DNA from: Evansella clarkii
GTDB taxonomy: Bacteria > Bacillota > Bacilli > Bacillales > Salisediminibacteriaceae
Assembly (NCBI RefSeq): GCF_002019695.1
Contig: NZ_MTIV01000022.1
Span: 124,001 to 188,000 of the forward strand
Length of the DNA stretch: 64,000 bases
Reading direction: 5' to 3'
Part shown: in pieces, positions 1-9,221 of the stretch
Layout of the letters: the number at the start of each line of letters is the position of its first letter
Numbering within the stretch: the stretch's first letter is position 1
Notes under the pieces: generated by a model
The model's input: only the letters and a program-made list of their open reading frames with translations
Database searches by the model: none
What the model was told of the DNA's origin: nothing
Translations under genes and position numbers: made by a program

Positions 1-181
1 TCAGTGAACAGGAAAGCAGGTTTCTTTCTTTGCAGGTAGCCAGGAAAAACCTGTATTTAGAATAGATTTCACCGCAGCAATCATTACACCTCCCAGGGAG
101 GTTCTAAATACCGATAAAGACAGAGAAGATCAGACACCACCAAAACTTGTCCACGGGACATGAATCAATGGAGGGATTTAT

Positions 182-634
182 ATGACTAATGCCATAGCAA
201 CCAAACCGTCCTACGAAATCGAAGGAATTTATTTTAAAGAAGACGGGCAAGTCGTTTCCGACACCAGCTTCCTTTATTCCGACAGCGACAGCATGATCGA
301 CCACCAAAAGACCTGGTACGAAGAAGCGAGGAAAAATGGCTACCCAAGTGGAGAATTAGACGAAGCGGCTATTATAAGAAAGAACTATAACGGAGAAATT
401 ACCGATGAGCAGATGATCGCCATTGTAAATGACGGAGAACTAATGGATACACCTTTCGGTGAACTATTCCCGAAGAAGCTGAACGCATATCTCGTCAAAC
501 TGCTCGAATCGGAATATGGCGACCTCGAAGCATACGTCCTCGAAAACAAGGGCGAACAAGACTGCTCCGAGGAAATGGCACGTATGAACAGCATCCGAAA
601 CCACATCGGTCGCCTCACATTCCATGGAAACTGA
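182..634 (+). CDS. hypothetical acidic protein, 150 aa
   Basis: I do not recognise the family. The start is fixed by a GGAGGG ribosome site ending about 7 nt before the ATG. The protein is soluble-looking and acidic, with no membrane segment or cysteine pattern. It stands alone, and a strong terminator overlaps its stop codon, so it is probably monocistronic. The 181 bases before it hold no other gene that I can see. Confidence 0.65.
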   Translation: MTNAIATKPSYEIEGIYFKEDGQVVSDTSFLYSDSDSMIDHQKTWYEEARKNGYPSGELDEAAIIRKNYNGEITDEQMIAIVNDGELMDTPFGELFPKKLNAYLVKLLESEYGDLEAYVLENKGEQDCSEEMARMNSIRNHIGRLTFHGN

Positions 635-651
635 ATCCATGGAATATTTTT
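619..651 (+). terminator. intrinsic terminator overlapping a stop codon
   Basis: Perfect 10-bp stem, ATTCCATGGA (619-628) with TCCATGGAAT (636-645), 7-nt loop, then ATTTTTTA. The left arm is the last codons of the preceding gene. Confidence 0.85.
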
Positions 652-956
652 TATTAGTACGAGGTAAGTCACAAGGATAAAGGGGGATAGCCCCCCTTCC
701 CTATTCTCTTAGAAACCTCTCTAAAATTCGAAAATGTTCCTCTGTTCCTGGTTTATTTGAGAAAACTTTATATGTGTAACACGTATGTATATATATATTT
801 TTTTATATAGTCTTTCATTAAAAAAAAGAGGAACAAAGGAACATAATTGCGTGACCCCTTGGTATGAAAGGATTTAGCTGTTCCTTTTTTGCCTGTGACT
901 CCAGGGACATTGGAGGGACATTTCGGCATAAAAAGGAACAAATTGGTCAATTTTAC

Positions 957-970
957 TTGCATACATGCAA
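957..970. promoter_or_regulatory. 14-bp palindrome TTGCAT-AC-ATGCAA
   Basis: A perfect palindrome in repeat copy 1. A variant (TTGCA-CGCA-TGCAA) follows at 1023-1036. The same pair with the same 66-bp spacing occurs in copy 2 at 57710-57723 and 57776-57789. Probably a protein-binding site. Confidence 0.5.
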
Positions 971-995
971 AAATAGCATCACTACTTTTCAATTC

Positions 996-1009
996 TGTAA
1001 GCGCTTACA
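996..1009. promoter_or_regulatory. cre-like catabolite-response site
   Basis: TGTAAGCGCTTACA is a perfect palindrome and fits the Bacillus CcpA operator consensus TGWNANCGNTNWCA. It lies between the two TTGCA palindromes, upstream of the ribbon-helix-helix gene. Copy 2 of the block keeps a weaker version at 57749-57762, with one mismatch. CcpA control is inferred. Confidence 0.55.
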
Positions 1010-1182
1010 TCTTAAATAATACTTGCACGCATGCAAAAATGACCCTAAAAAAGGAACATTTGGGGCGAAAAAGGAACATTTTGACCCTAAAAAGGAACAA
1101 ACCAGGAACAAAAATAGTCCCTCTATTTAGGTTACTTTTATTCTATAATAGGAGTAACTTTTATTATTGGGGGCTAACTAAA

Positions 1183-1611
1183 ATGGTATGTATGAGCTGT
1201 GAATCTACGAATGATGTTATCGATTTTTACATTGAAGATGAAAAAATCATCCTATGTGTAGATTGCCGTGTGAAACTGTGGACAAGTAAAACCAGCGTAA
1301 AGAGCGCCGGTAGGCCATCTCTTGGAAAAACGAAAAAAGTATCTCTCACCCTTCCGGAAGAAGACTGGGAATGGATTGAGGAACAAGCTAAAGGGAACCG
1401 ATCCAAACTACTGCGGCGTTTGATTAACCAGGAACAATCACCGGAATCACGGTGGGATAACAACGCCTGCCTTGGCTATGCTCTCTTAGGGGCTAAAGCC
1501 CTCGGGTACCGCGAGGAGGACATCAAAGTGCTCACCAGAGCCATTTACAACCAGTTCGATATCATATCTGTCACTGAAGCCAAAGAGAAATATAACAAGT
1601 CCCCTTTTTAA
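1183..1611 (+). CDS. ribbon-helix-helix DNA-binding protein, 142 aa
   Basis: The N-terminal part has a small CxxC...CxxC zinc-ribbon-like segment (CMSC and CVDC, residues about 3-30). Next comes a basic stretch with GRPSLGKTKK and then KVSLTLPEEDWEWIEEQA, the beta strand and helix of CopG/Arc-type repressors. Such proteins commonly control plasmid copy number or partition. The frame is open further upstream, but that part runs through the repeat block and lacks a ribosome site, so I take the ATG at 1183 (1192 is an alternative). It directly follows repeat copy 1, whose palindromes are candidate operators for it. Confidence 0.7.
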   Translation: MVCMSCESTNDVIDFYIEDEKIILCVDCRVKLWTSKTSVKSAGRPSLGKTKKVSLTLPEEDWEWIEEQAKGNRSKLLRRLINQEQSPESRWDNNACLGYALLGAKALGYREEDIKVLTRAIYNQFDIISVTEAKEKYNKSPF

Positions 1612-1789
1612 ACCTAAAATCAGAAAAGAATGTTTCAATGCAGGTGTATTTTGTTTAACAATCAAAATCGCTTCGAATCTCAGATCATTAACGACTTCAA
1701 AACGAGCCTCCCCTTCCTGACGGCAGCCACGACTACACAGGAAGAAGGTATGTCATTCAAAATCTATGAAGTACTTTCTTATCTAAAGG

Positions 1790-1875
1790 AGGAACAAAGG
1801 AACAAAGCGGTTAACCCCTTGATATAAAGGGGTTTTTCTGTTCCTTTTTATTGGCAGAAAGCAGGAACAAAAGAG
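1790..1875. repeat. partial third copy of the GGAACA block
   Basis: GGAACAAAGGAACA, then AACCCCTT-GATAT-AAGGGGTT and TGTTCC, then two more GGAACA-type words. This matches the middle of the block at 826-890 and 57585-57650. Here the central CCCCTT/AAGGGG forms a real hairpin followed by TTTTT, so it could also terminate transcription. The rest of 1612-1790 holds only a weak short reading frame that I do not accept. Confidence 0.55.
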
Positions 1876-1932
1876 CGATTCACCGGCTAGTCGGTCATTT
1901 GAAGCTAATTAAACACCGCGTGTTAATTCCTA

Positions 1933-1963
1933 AAACACCCTTCTGTTAAGAAGGGTGTTTCGT
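1933..1963 (+). terminator. intrinsic terminator
   Basis: AAACACCCTTCT (1933-1944), GTTA loop, AGAAGGGTGTTT (1949-1960). A 12-bp perfect stem with a short T-rich tail. Confidence 0.75.
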
Positions 1964-2111
1964 TATGTTTTCAATTCTTGTGAGCACCCCATAAGGAGTG
2001 GGATATAACCAAATAAAGGAATTTGTCAACCCTGAAACCGGGACGATAGTTGCACGTTTGTGAAAGATTCTTTATGAAATTTCATTGCAAATCCTCCCCT
2101 AACCTTTACAC

Positions 2112-2136
2112 TTGGTAGGGTGAAAGAAATTACCAA
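2112..2136. promoter_or_regulatory. inverted repeat upstream of the tandem XRE gene
   Basis: TTGGTA and TACCAA, 13 bp apart, just before an AT-rich stretch containing TATACG and the gene at 2197. A possible autoregulatory operator. Nothing else in 1964-2196 is recognisable. Confidence 0.35.
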
Positions 2137-2196
2137 AAATTATACGTATCGACTGTAATTGACAAAGAAAACCGCAACGAAGGGAGTGTCTTACCA

Positions 2197-2790
2197 GTGC
2201 CATCTGACAGCCTGGAACTTGAACGATTATCTCTATATGACATGCGCCTGGCTTCCGGAAAATCAGGATCAGGGATTACACGGCTGTGCGGGACCACGTA
2301 CCGGTCGCTCCGTAACTGGGAAACGGGAGCAGCTGTACCTAACATTGTAAACATCCATGACTTATTACAAATCTATGGGTATTCCTTTTATGAACTGGCT
2401 CTCGCACCGTTTTACCGGTCGCAGCCACACCAAGACGAAAAACAAAAACGAATCGCCGCGGCAGCTCGAAAACGCACACCAGTGAGCAGCCCGCCGAAAT
2501 CTCTTACTTTATATGAGATGCGAAAAACCTCCGGTTATTCCGGCATGGTAGTGGCTGACATCTGCGGTGTCTCCTACCGATCCCTCTTGAACTGGGAGAA
2601 AGGGGCAGCCATTCCAAACGTCATTCATGTGGACGATCTGCTAAAGATTTACGGCTATTCGTTCTACGAACTGGATTTAGCACCGTTTTACACCGCGTAT
2701 GAGGCCCGGGTGATAAAACAAAGAAGAACAGACGCACGGGCAGACAGCCCGCTTCGGGACCCAAGACGTTTTAAACAAACGTTTAATTAA
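2197..2790 (+). CDS. tandem XRE/Cro-like DNA-binding protein, 197 aa
   Basis: Two copies of the same roughly 55-residue unit, at about residues 8-65 and 100-160. Each reads LY(D/E)MR..SG.SG......CG.(T/S)YRSL.NWE.GAA(V/I)PN, then DLL.IYGYSFYEL.LAPFY. This is a helix-turn-helix of XRE type: the second unit reads as a recognition helix (YRSLLNWEKG) followed by the usual scaffold helices. A one-chain dimer could bind an asymmetric or direct-repeat operator. The start is GTG, chosen because AAGGGAG lies about 10 nt before it. It sits directly upstream of the helicase/polymerase genes, so it may regulate replication. The basic, arginine-rich tail also suits DNA binding. Confidence 0.75.
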   Translation: MPSDSLELERLSLYDMRLASGKSGSGITRLCGTTYRSLRNWETGAAVPNIVNIHDLLQIYGYSFYELALAPFYRSQPHQDEKQKRIAAAARKRTPVSSPPKSLTLYEMRKTSGYSGMVVADICGVSYRSLLNWEKGAAIPNVIHVDDLLKIYGYSFYELDLAPFYTAYEARVIKQRRTDARADSPLRDPRRFKQTFN

Positions 2791-2864
2791 CAGTAACCTC
2801 AATACACCAAACAGGACGGAAACGTCCGGAAAGATCCGCCCGTCATTTCGCGGAGGGCGCGATA

Positions 2865-4565
2865 ATGAGAAAGGAGACGAAACGATATATGCCTACTGCT
2901 ACTGCGACAAAACAAGTGTCACTTCCGGCTTCTATCTATATACCTGAATACCTCGCGGATTATTTGACATCCCACCTGTCAGGCGTGACTGTACCTGATG
3001 GGATCGACATGTCGTTTCTTCTTGATTTAGGCGTTGGCGCTCTAAGAGCCAAAATACAACACACAGAGGAATTCAACATGATCCTCACATCGGGAAAGAA
3101 ACGAATCCCCGATCGACTCACCTTTGACGAGGTCGCCATTATCATGATGACTTTATTCACCTTCAAAAACATACAGATGACCGAACGAACGGATGATACC
3201 CTGCTTGGCATCTATATCGACGAAGAGTCTTCGGATAAATACGGCACCTATGTCACAACAACCAAATACATGTATGAAATCATGGAGCGTATCGTACCGA
3301 ACTTCAAAAATAAAGACATGCAGGACGTGATCGATAAAATCGAACGTTCCGCTCCAACCGTAGAACAGACGACAGACCGCCATCTGTTCATCGTTAAAAA
3401 CGGCGTTTACGACCAGCGCACGAAAGAACTTTATCCTTTCAGCCCGGATTACGTGTATCTGACCAAGATCCCGGTCGATTACGTCCCTAACCCGATCAAC
3501 CCGATCCTTGTGGCGGCGGACGGCTATTCCTGGGATGTGGAATCATGGATTAAAGAGCTCGCCGTGGATGAGGATACCGCTACACTCATCTGGCAGGTTA
3601 TCGCAGACTGCCTGCAGCCGCATTACTCCCGTCATAAATCCATCTGGTTCTATTCAGAAAAAGGGAATAACGGGAAAGGAACAATTGGTCAGCTTATAAA
3701 GAACCTGCTTGGAAAAGGTAACTACGCCTCGTTATCCGTGGGGGATTTCAACCATGAGTTCTTAAAAGAGACCCTTCTCGGTTCTGCAGCGAACATCTCC
3801 GATGAAAATGATGTAGATGTCTTTATTGATTCAATTAAAGATTACAAAGCAAGTGTCACAGGCGATGACATCAACATCAACCGAAAGTACGAAAAACCGC
3901 TCCGGATTCAATTTCTTGGGACAAACATCCAGATGATGAACGGACTGCCGAAAACAAAGGATAAATCCGACTCCTTTTATAGACGTTTGATTATTGTACC
4001 GTTCTTAAAGTCCTTCACCAATAATGGGGAGAGAAAATACATCAAGACCGACTACATCCATGAGACTGCCGTTCTGCAGTATGTGCTGTTTAAGGCGCTG
4101 AACATGACCTTTGATGAGTACATCACACCGCAAAGCTCCGCAGAACTACTGGAATCATACAAAGAGAAGAACAACCCGGTTCTGGAATTCTGGAACGAGT
4201 TCAAAGAGGATTTCAAGTGGGATTTGGTACCGACACAGTTCTTATATGACCTTTTCGCGAAGTGGTTTGATATGAACAACCCCAGCGGAAAGATAATGTC
4301 CAAGCGGTCATTCAGCGATACCTTAGCCAATGTGATCCATACCCTGGAAGAACCTTGGGAAGTGAAAACAGGGCAGAACGACAAAGTCCGTTCCGCCGGT
4401 AGAATGGATAAAGATGAGCCTCTTATTACGGAATATGGTCTCGATAAACCGGATAGGGGCGGAAATCCGACTTGCTGGGTGAATCCAGGGTACAACGGAA
4501 CAAACGATCAGAAAAAGCGGGAGTTTCCGCGTAAAAAGACGTACCGTGGCATTATTCGCTTATAA
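2865..4565 (+). CDS. SF3 (D5/P4-type) replicative helicase-primase, 566 aa
   Basis: The C-terminal half carries superfamily 3 helicase signatures: Walker A GNNGKGT (residues about 267-273), Walker B-like ISDEND (about 312-317) and sensor segment FLGTNIQMM. This is the D5/phage P4 alpha arrangement found in phage and plasmid initiator helicases. The first 200 residues do not show a clear primase active site, so primer synthesis may come from the separate primase at 38386. GGAGGG lies 7 nt before the chosen ATG; an ATG at 2889 with its own AAAGGAG is an alternative. It lies directly upstream of the family B polymerase, together forming the likely replication core. Confidence 0.85.
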   Translation: MRKETKRYMPTATATKQVSLPASIYIPEYLADYLTSHLSGVTVPDGIDMSFLLDLGVGALRAKIQHTEEFNMILTSGKKRIPDRLTFDEVAIIMMTLFTFKNIQMTERTDDTLLGIYIDEESSDKYGTYVTTTKYMYEIMERIVPNFKNKDMQDVIDKIERSAPTVEQTTDRHLFIVKNGVYDQRTKELYPFSPDYVYLTKIPVDYVPNPINPILVAADGYSWDVESWIKELAVDEDTATLIWQVIADCLQPHYSRHKSIWFYSEKGNNGKGTIGQLIKNLLGKGNYASLSVGDFNHEFLKETLLGSAANISDENDVDVFIDSIKDYKASVTGDDININRKYEKPLRIQFLGTNIQMMNGLPKTKDKSDSFYRRLIIVPFLKSFTNNGERKYIKTDYIHETAVLQYVLFKALNMTFDEYITPQSSAELLESYKEKNNPVLEFWNEFKEDFKWDLVPTQFLYDLFAKWFDMNNPSGKIMSKRSFSDTLANVIHTLEEPWEVKTGQNDKVRSAGRMDKDEPLITEYGLDKPDRGGNPTCWVNPGYNGTNDQKKREFPRKKTYRGIIRL

Positions 4566-4673
4566 CACGTTATAGCTTGAAGGGCGCGCATACCGCCACG
4601 GTATGCCGCACCTTACTTCTTACTATTACATTCATTCTTTATAAACCAAAAAGCACCGAAAGGAACGATACGC

Positions 4674-7600
4674 ATGGCCTATACCTACAAACAAGACGAC
4701 ATGTTTTACGATGTGGAATCACTATCCAATGTATTTACCGTCGCCTGGTGGCTCCCCCACCCCGACATGAATGCGATTATTCTGTCTTACCTCGATGATG
4801 ACAGTATTATTCAGAGTGAGGCAGATGAAGAATATATCCGCCAGTATATCTATCAATTACACCCGCGACTGAAAGCCGCTGGAACTCAGATTGTTTTCGA
4901 AAACATTAAACATACCGGCTGTATCAATGAGTTTGTCGGTTCAAACGGCAATACCCACAGCGTTCTTGGCATGCAGAGCTTCGCGAAGCGCTTGGGTCTG
5001 GCCAACCAATCGACGTATTTAAACGCTCGCATCGATGACCGCCATAAAGAAGGTGGCGGCCTAACATACGATCCGGCTTATTATCCGGTAAAGCAGACAG
5101 ATCCTGACTATGACGAAAACAGCCACGGTTACCGATTTGGTTACAACTCCACGAACTACGATTTAACGATCCTGGCTCACTTATTATCTGCCCTGCACGA
5201 CTGCCATTTTGGTGCCGATTACACGAACCGACCGGTGCTATGGGATTCAAACGTTCCGTTCACGGCAAGCATGCTTCGTGATTTTAACGATGAGTTATTC
5301 GAAGATGCGTGGAAATCAAAGATGGCGATGAGGCTCGCGCATGCTCCAGGCTCTCATCCGGACTCTTTCGGGGATTTTAAGAAGCCCGGATGGATTTTAC
5401 GAAAAGGCTGGCTTCTCTCCGGACGCTACATCGATGTGTCCCGTCTGAACGAGAAACTGCAAAAAGTGGGACTAAAACGGTTGCTCGGTATGCTTGGACT
5501 TCAAATTATGGAATCTGAGAAACTGGAAAACAATACAAAAATCAATAATTTAGAAGAATTTGCGGATCTTTTGGCTTACAACATCTCTGATGTTGTGAAC
5601 CTGCAGCTCCTGTTCGAACATAAAGTCTATCAGAATTCCTTTAACGTACGCGGACAGCTCCTTAAAACCTATCCTCAGACGGTTTACGGACAGAAGAAGG
5701 GGTATGCCCAGAACGGCCGGGAGATGCCCGTAGATGACGGGAATTACACGAATATCCGGAAAGACCGACTCGCCCGTGACTCGACGAGTGCCAAGTTCGT
5801 TGAATACGCGATCGCACCATACCAGCCGATTAAGGACATTCCGGCAGTATCATTTATCTATCCATCAGAACTCGAAGCGAAGAAGCTCGGTATCGAGCGG
5901 ACGGACATCTTAGAAGATACGAAGAAATTCTTCGAGGAAAACGTAACAGCAGATCCGTCCCATCAGGCCCATAAAGATTTCATGGAAATCTATAACTTCT
6001 ATGATAATATCCGCGGTCACAACTTTAATTCGTCTAAAGCCTATCAACAGCATTACGGCAGCGGTGCTCAGGAACCAAAAACGAATCAGTATATTAAACA
6101 GCTGATGTCTACGTACAACACCAACCTGTTCTATCACCATAAAGATGAGCAGGGCAGCGTATACCGTTCCTCCTGCCTGGCGAACTTCTCGATCGGAGGG
6201 ATTCACGGGGCGGAAGTGAACACGACGCTCTTTAACCAGGATGTGACGGAGTACGAAAACGAACGTGCGGTTCAGGATTACGTCGAGGGGTTATATGATT
6301 CCGCCACCGAGGCGCTGAACGGCCCGACGTATGTCACACTGCCTGCTGACCTTCCTCTAACGGATCGTCTGAAAAAGAAGGTCAAAGACGACGGTACGAT
6401 TAAAATCCGTGATTTCGTGAAGTCAGGCTCCACCAAGGCGAAGGCAACCTGGAGAGACGTTCCTGGCGTAGACCTGTTCAAAAAGGGTACATCAGGAAGC
6501 TGGCACGTCCAGGACAAATATAAGTTTGTGAGTGTGGGAGAAAGCCATCACGAAGACTTTACGTCATACTATCCGCTGTTACTGTCACGATTATCCGTGT
6601 TCATCAATCCGAGCTATCACGGCTATAAGGACAACGGTGATCCGGCTGATCCATATGATGACATGTTCCAGGAGCGATTAATTAAGAAAAAAGAAGCAAA
6701 AAATATGAACTTATCCGAACTCATTCGTGAATTAGCAAACATCGAGCAGGAATCTCGTAAACTCTTAATTAACGCGGCATCAGGTGCCGGTGACGCTACA
6801 TTTGATAACAATATCCGGGCAAATAACGCCGTGATCTCGATGCGTATTATCGGGCAGCTCTTTGCATGGCGCATTGGACAGGCCCAGGCCCTTGCCGGCG
6901 CCCGTGTACCGTCTACAAACACAGATGGCCTGTATACGATGGATATTTCCGCAGAGGTAAACGATCGTATCTTAGAAGAAATCTCCAAGGATATGTACAT
7001 CGGGATTGAACCGGAACGATTAGACCGCTTTGTTTCTAAGGATTCAAACAATCGTCTCGAAGTCTATGAGGGTAAGATAACCTCTGCAAAAGGCGGCACG
7101 CTTAACTCCTGGGGTGGTCCGCAACCGACGCAATCATTGGACCATGCTGCTGTCATCGACCGTATCTTAGCAAAATACCTGGCCGATGAGCGACTGGAAA
7201 ATCCAGCGGATCACGAATTCGACCGGGCGCACGCAGAAAAAATGTTCCAGGAGTTTATTCAGGAACATGTCCAAAATGGCACCCCGCAGGAAGCGCTGAA
7301 GTTCTTCCAGTGGATCGTCGCAAGCTCCACCGGTACTCACCGCTATCACTATGCGAAACTGGTAAACAAGCACACTGGCGAAATCGCGATTAAGAACTTA
7401 CAGCATTATAACCGCATTTTCTTAATCAAAGAGACGGGTGAACCGATCCGTCAGGAATTATATCTCGCCACACGCCGCGTGATTGATAAGCAGAAATGGA
7501 CGAAGCGGGAAAAAGAATACAAAAACGGCGAGCGCATGCGCAATGACCTATGGGAGCATGATGCAGACGCACTTGATATCTTGGCGCAAAACGGCCTTGA

Positions 7601-7820
7601 CTTAAACGAACATAATCAAAATCCGGCATCAGCACATCACAAAGACGAAGCGAAAACCATGAAGATTCGTACCATGCCGGCTAACCAGCACGTCGGCATC
7701 TACAACCAGTCGGTTGTAGACTTGCCGGACGACCAGGCGCTCCAGATGATTCAAATGCTGGATGTGAAAGCATATACGGACATTCTGGAACACACCTTTA
7801 AGTCCTGGTCAAATATTTAA
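4674..7820 (+). CDS. family B DNA polymerase with proofreading domain, 1048 aa
   Basis: Exonuclease motifs: ExoI DVES (D13, E15), ExoII NSTNYD (158-163), ExoIII YNISD (302-306). Polymerase motif A is DFTSYYPLL (D628). A motif B-like segment RKLLINAASG lies around N700. Motif C reads STNTDGLY, with N749 where DTDS has its first Asp and D751 kept. The two essential metal-binding aspartates (motif A and the second of motif C) are therefore present. Length and motif spacing suit phage or mobile-element PolB. No terminal protein gene is recognisable nearby, so protein priming is not established. The ATG at 4674 follows GAAAGGAACG, and a hairpin terminator follows the gene. Confidence 0.9.
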   Translation: MAYTYKQDDMFYDVESLSNVFTVAWWLPHPDMNAIILSYLDDDSIIQSEADEEYIRQYIYQLHPRLKAAGTQIVFENIKHTGCINEFVGSNGNTHSVLGMQSFAKRLGLANQSTYLNARIDDRHKEGGGLTYDPAYYPVKQTDPDYDENSHGYRFGYNSTNYDLTILAHLLSALHDCHFGADYTNRPVLWDSNVPFTASMLRDFNDELFEDAWKSKMAMRLAHAPGSHPDSFGDFKKPGWILRKGWLLSGRYIDVSRLNEKLQKVGLKRLLGMLGLQIMESEKLENNTKINNLEEFADLLAYNISDVVNLQLLFEHKVYQNSFNVRGQLLKTYPQTVYGQKKGYAQNGREMPVDDGNYTNIRKDRLARDSTSAKFVEYAIAPYQPIKDIPAVSFIYPSELEAKKLGIERTDILEDTKKFFEENVTADPSHQAHKDFMEIYNFYDNIRGHNFNSSKAYQQHYGSGAQEPKTNQYIKQLMSTYNTNLFYHHKDEQGSVYRSSCLANFSIGGIHGAEVNTTLFNQDVTEYENERAVQDYVEGLYDSATEALNGPTYVTLPADLPLTDRLKKKVKDDGTIKIRDFVKSGSTKAKATWRDVPGVDLFKKGTSGSWHVQDKYKFVSVGESHHEDFTSYYPLLLSRLSVFINPSYHGYKDNGDPADPYDDMFQERLIKKKEAKNMNLSELIRELANIEQESRKLLINAASGAGDATFDNNIRANNAVISMRIIGQLFAWRIGQAQALAGARVPSTNTDGLYTMDISAEVNDRILEEISKDMYIGIEPERLDRFVSKDSNNRLEVYEGKITSAKGGTLNSWGGPQPTQSLDHAAVIDRILAKYLADERLENPADHEFDRAHAEKMFQEFIQEHVQNGTPQEALKFFQWIVASSTGTHRYHYAKLVNKHTGEIAIKNLQHYNRIFLIKETGEPIRQELYLATRRVIDKQKWTKREKEYKNGERMRNDLWEHDADALDILAQNGLDLNEHNQNPASAHHKDEAKTMKIRTMPANQHVGIYNQSVVDLPDDQALQMIQMLDVKAYTDILEHTFKSWSNI

Positions 7821-7834
7821 TTAAAAGAAGCGTC

Positions 7835-7867
7835 AACGCCCCTGCTGTTCTCGCGGGGGCGTTCTTT
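7835..7867 (+). terminator. terminator after the polymerase gene
   Basis: AACGCCCC (7835-7842) pairs with GGGGCGTT (7856-7863), followed by CTTT. The stem is strong but the T tract is short. Confidence 0.65.
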
Positions 7868-7892
7868 ATGCTTCGAGAAAGGAATGAGATAA

Positions 7893-8525
7893 ATGAGCAG
7901 CCGTATTAAACGAAAATACAGGGTCCCCCGGGCTCAGTTCAAAAAGGAACTTGTGGAAGCCTGCACAGGAAACCCGGCACTTGCCACTTTAATCATTGAA
8001 ACGTACACTGCGTGGCACCACAAACGCCATATCTGTAGTATCTGGGGGATGTTTCGCAATCCCGCCTACGCCAACTTCCAAAAAGATTACAGCGATAACT
8101 TGATGGGTCGTTATTTGAGCGGACGCATCGATATCTGGCGCTCGCTTCACTTCGCTGGAGAAAAGGATCTTTGCGAAAAATACCGGAGTAAAATACCGGA
8201 GCGTTATGCCCTCGGTGACGCGCTCAGCGTTGCGTATTGGACCATGTATAACAAGCCGTCTGTGGACGAGATCGAGCCGGTGGAGATCCGCGATGAATTG
8301 ACACCGTTATTCATCCAACATAACGGTGCTACCCTTCGCGCCTGCATTGGAGGGTCAGGTAACGGTAAAGGATTACTGTTCACGATTTCTTATGATAATG
8401 GCGATGAGGAGGATGACTGCTCGCTGATGACTTTCACCAAACAAGACGCCATACGGCTCCGTAACCTGTTAAACCAAGCCATAGGCAGTGATCTGTTTGA
8501 CAAAACCCAAGTCAAAGGGATGTAA
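7893..8525 (+). CDS. hypothetical protein, 210 aa
   Basis: Family not recognised. The first third is basic with several Trp/His (WHHKRH, IWGMF); the rest is mixed alpha/beta. GAGAAAGG precedes the ATG by about 10 nt. It begins the long small-gene run after the polymerase terminator. A short hairpin (CCCGC/GCGGG, 8531-8552) follows it. Confidence 0.7.
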   Translation: MSSRIKRKYRVPRAQFKKELVEACTGNPALATLIIETYTAWHHKRHICSIWGMFRNPAYANFQKDYSDNLMGRYLSGRIDIWRSLHFAGEKDLCEKYRSKIPERYALGDALSVAYWTMYNKPSVDEIEPVEIRDELTPLFIQHNGATLRACIGGSGNGKGLLFTISYDNGDEEDDCSLMTFTKQDAIRLRNLLNQAIGSDLFDKTQVKGM

Positions 8526-8587
8526 GACCATCCCCCGCTAACCCCAGCGGGAGGCATTCTTTCAGACTATAAAGGAGCGTGATCCAA

Positions 8588-8899
8588 ATGAGCCAGCAAA
8601 GTAAATGGGCAGAAATCCGTAACGACTATATCGAAGAAGATGGTGTATTTCACGTCCTCCATGTAGACGCATGGAGGACGGATGATGACAACGAAGAAAC
8701 AGAGGTAATCGCCAAGCTCGTTGGTATTAATAAAGACGGCAAGTCTCATATCTACCTGTCTTATCATAACCCTGACGCACAAATCGATCCGTATGCAAAG
8801 GAAGTCATCCAGGAAGCGGATAAACTGCTGCGGGAGCATCTAAACGATCAATTTTTACAACCGCATGAAGCAATTTACCCCTCACTCAAAGAGGATTAA
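8588..8899 (+). CDS. hypothetical acidic protein, 103 aa
   Basis: The ATG at 8588 is chosen because AAAGGAG lies 10 nt upstream; an in-frame GTG at 8579 is too close to that site. Unrecognised family. The coding sequence contains a perfect 11-bp hairpin at 8653-8680 (CGTCCTCCATG with CATGGAGGACG), which is unusual inside a gene. Confidence 0.65.
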   Translation: MSQQSKWAEIRNDYIEEDGVFHVLHVDAWRTDDDNEETEVIAKLVGINKDGKSHIYLSYHNPDAQIDPYAKEVIQEADKLLREHLNDQFLQPHEAIYPSLKED

Positions 8900-8911
8900 G
8901 GAGTGTTCGTC

Positions 8912-9151
8912 ATGAAAACCAGCACGCTTCCGATTCTGTATACGCCCCGCTCACTGCATGACGAATGGAGTCGTCGTTACAAAGAAACAAGCGCCCGCAT
9001 CAAGGAGCTCCGGGAAAAACTGAAAGCTACGACTGACCCCGACGATCAACTGGCCATGAATGCAGAAATTCAGGAACTATGCATTCAGGCCAACCTGATT
9101 CATCAATTTCTGGCCGACCTCGGACCGATGGTGTTGGCCGACCAAAATTAA
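8912..9151 (+). CDS. hypothetical helical protein, 79 aa
   Basis: The ATG follows AAGGAG by 8 nt. Residues about 20-65 look like one coiled-coil helix (RIKELREKLKA onward). It lies 12 nt after the previous gene, so likely the same transcript. Function unknown. Confidence 0.6.
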   Translation: MKTSTLPILYTPRSLHDEWSRRYKETSARIKELREKLKATTDPDDQLAMNAEIQELCIQANLIHQFLADLGPMVLADQN

Positions 9152-9157
9152 TCATGC

Positions 9158-9189
9158 GTCGTCAGCTGCGAGTACTTGGCGCTGACGAC
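9158..9189 (+). other. perfect 9-bp hairpin between genes
   Basis: GTCGTCAGC (9158-9166) with GCTGACGAC (9181-9189). No T tract follows, so it may be a processing or stability element rather than a terminator. Confidence 0.5.
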
Positions 9190-9221
9190 CAATAAAACAA
9201 GAAAAGATTGGATGGTGCACT

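Larger units (their letters stand above)
731..1116. repeat. 386-bp control/origin-like block, copy 1
   Basis: Nearly the same sequence recurs at 57484-57869. In order it holds an AT-rich run (about 765-820), a pair AAAGGAACA ... TGTTCC around an ACCCCTTGGTAT core (830-885), two TTGCA-type palindromes 66 bp apart, a cre-like site between them, and three spaced AAAAAGGAACA direct repeats (about 1048-1100). Short direct repeats beside an AT-rich stretch next to replication genes suggest an origin with iterons, or a shared operator/promoter block. I cannot separate these from sequence alone. No gene is convincing in 652-1182. Confidence 0.7.

Noticed and set aside
889-1182. Upstream extension of the ribbon-helix-helix gene to 889
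   Set aside because: The extension runs through the duplicated repeat block, is not preceded by a ribosome site, and copy 2 of the block has no matching gene.
1630-1827. A 65-codon frame between the RHH gene and the repeat fragment
   Set aside because: No ribosome binding site, and the end overlaps the repeat block; likely chance.
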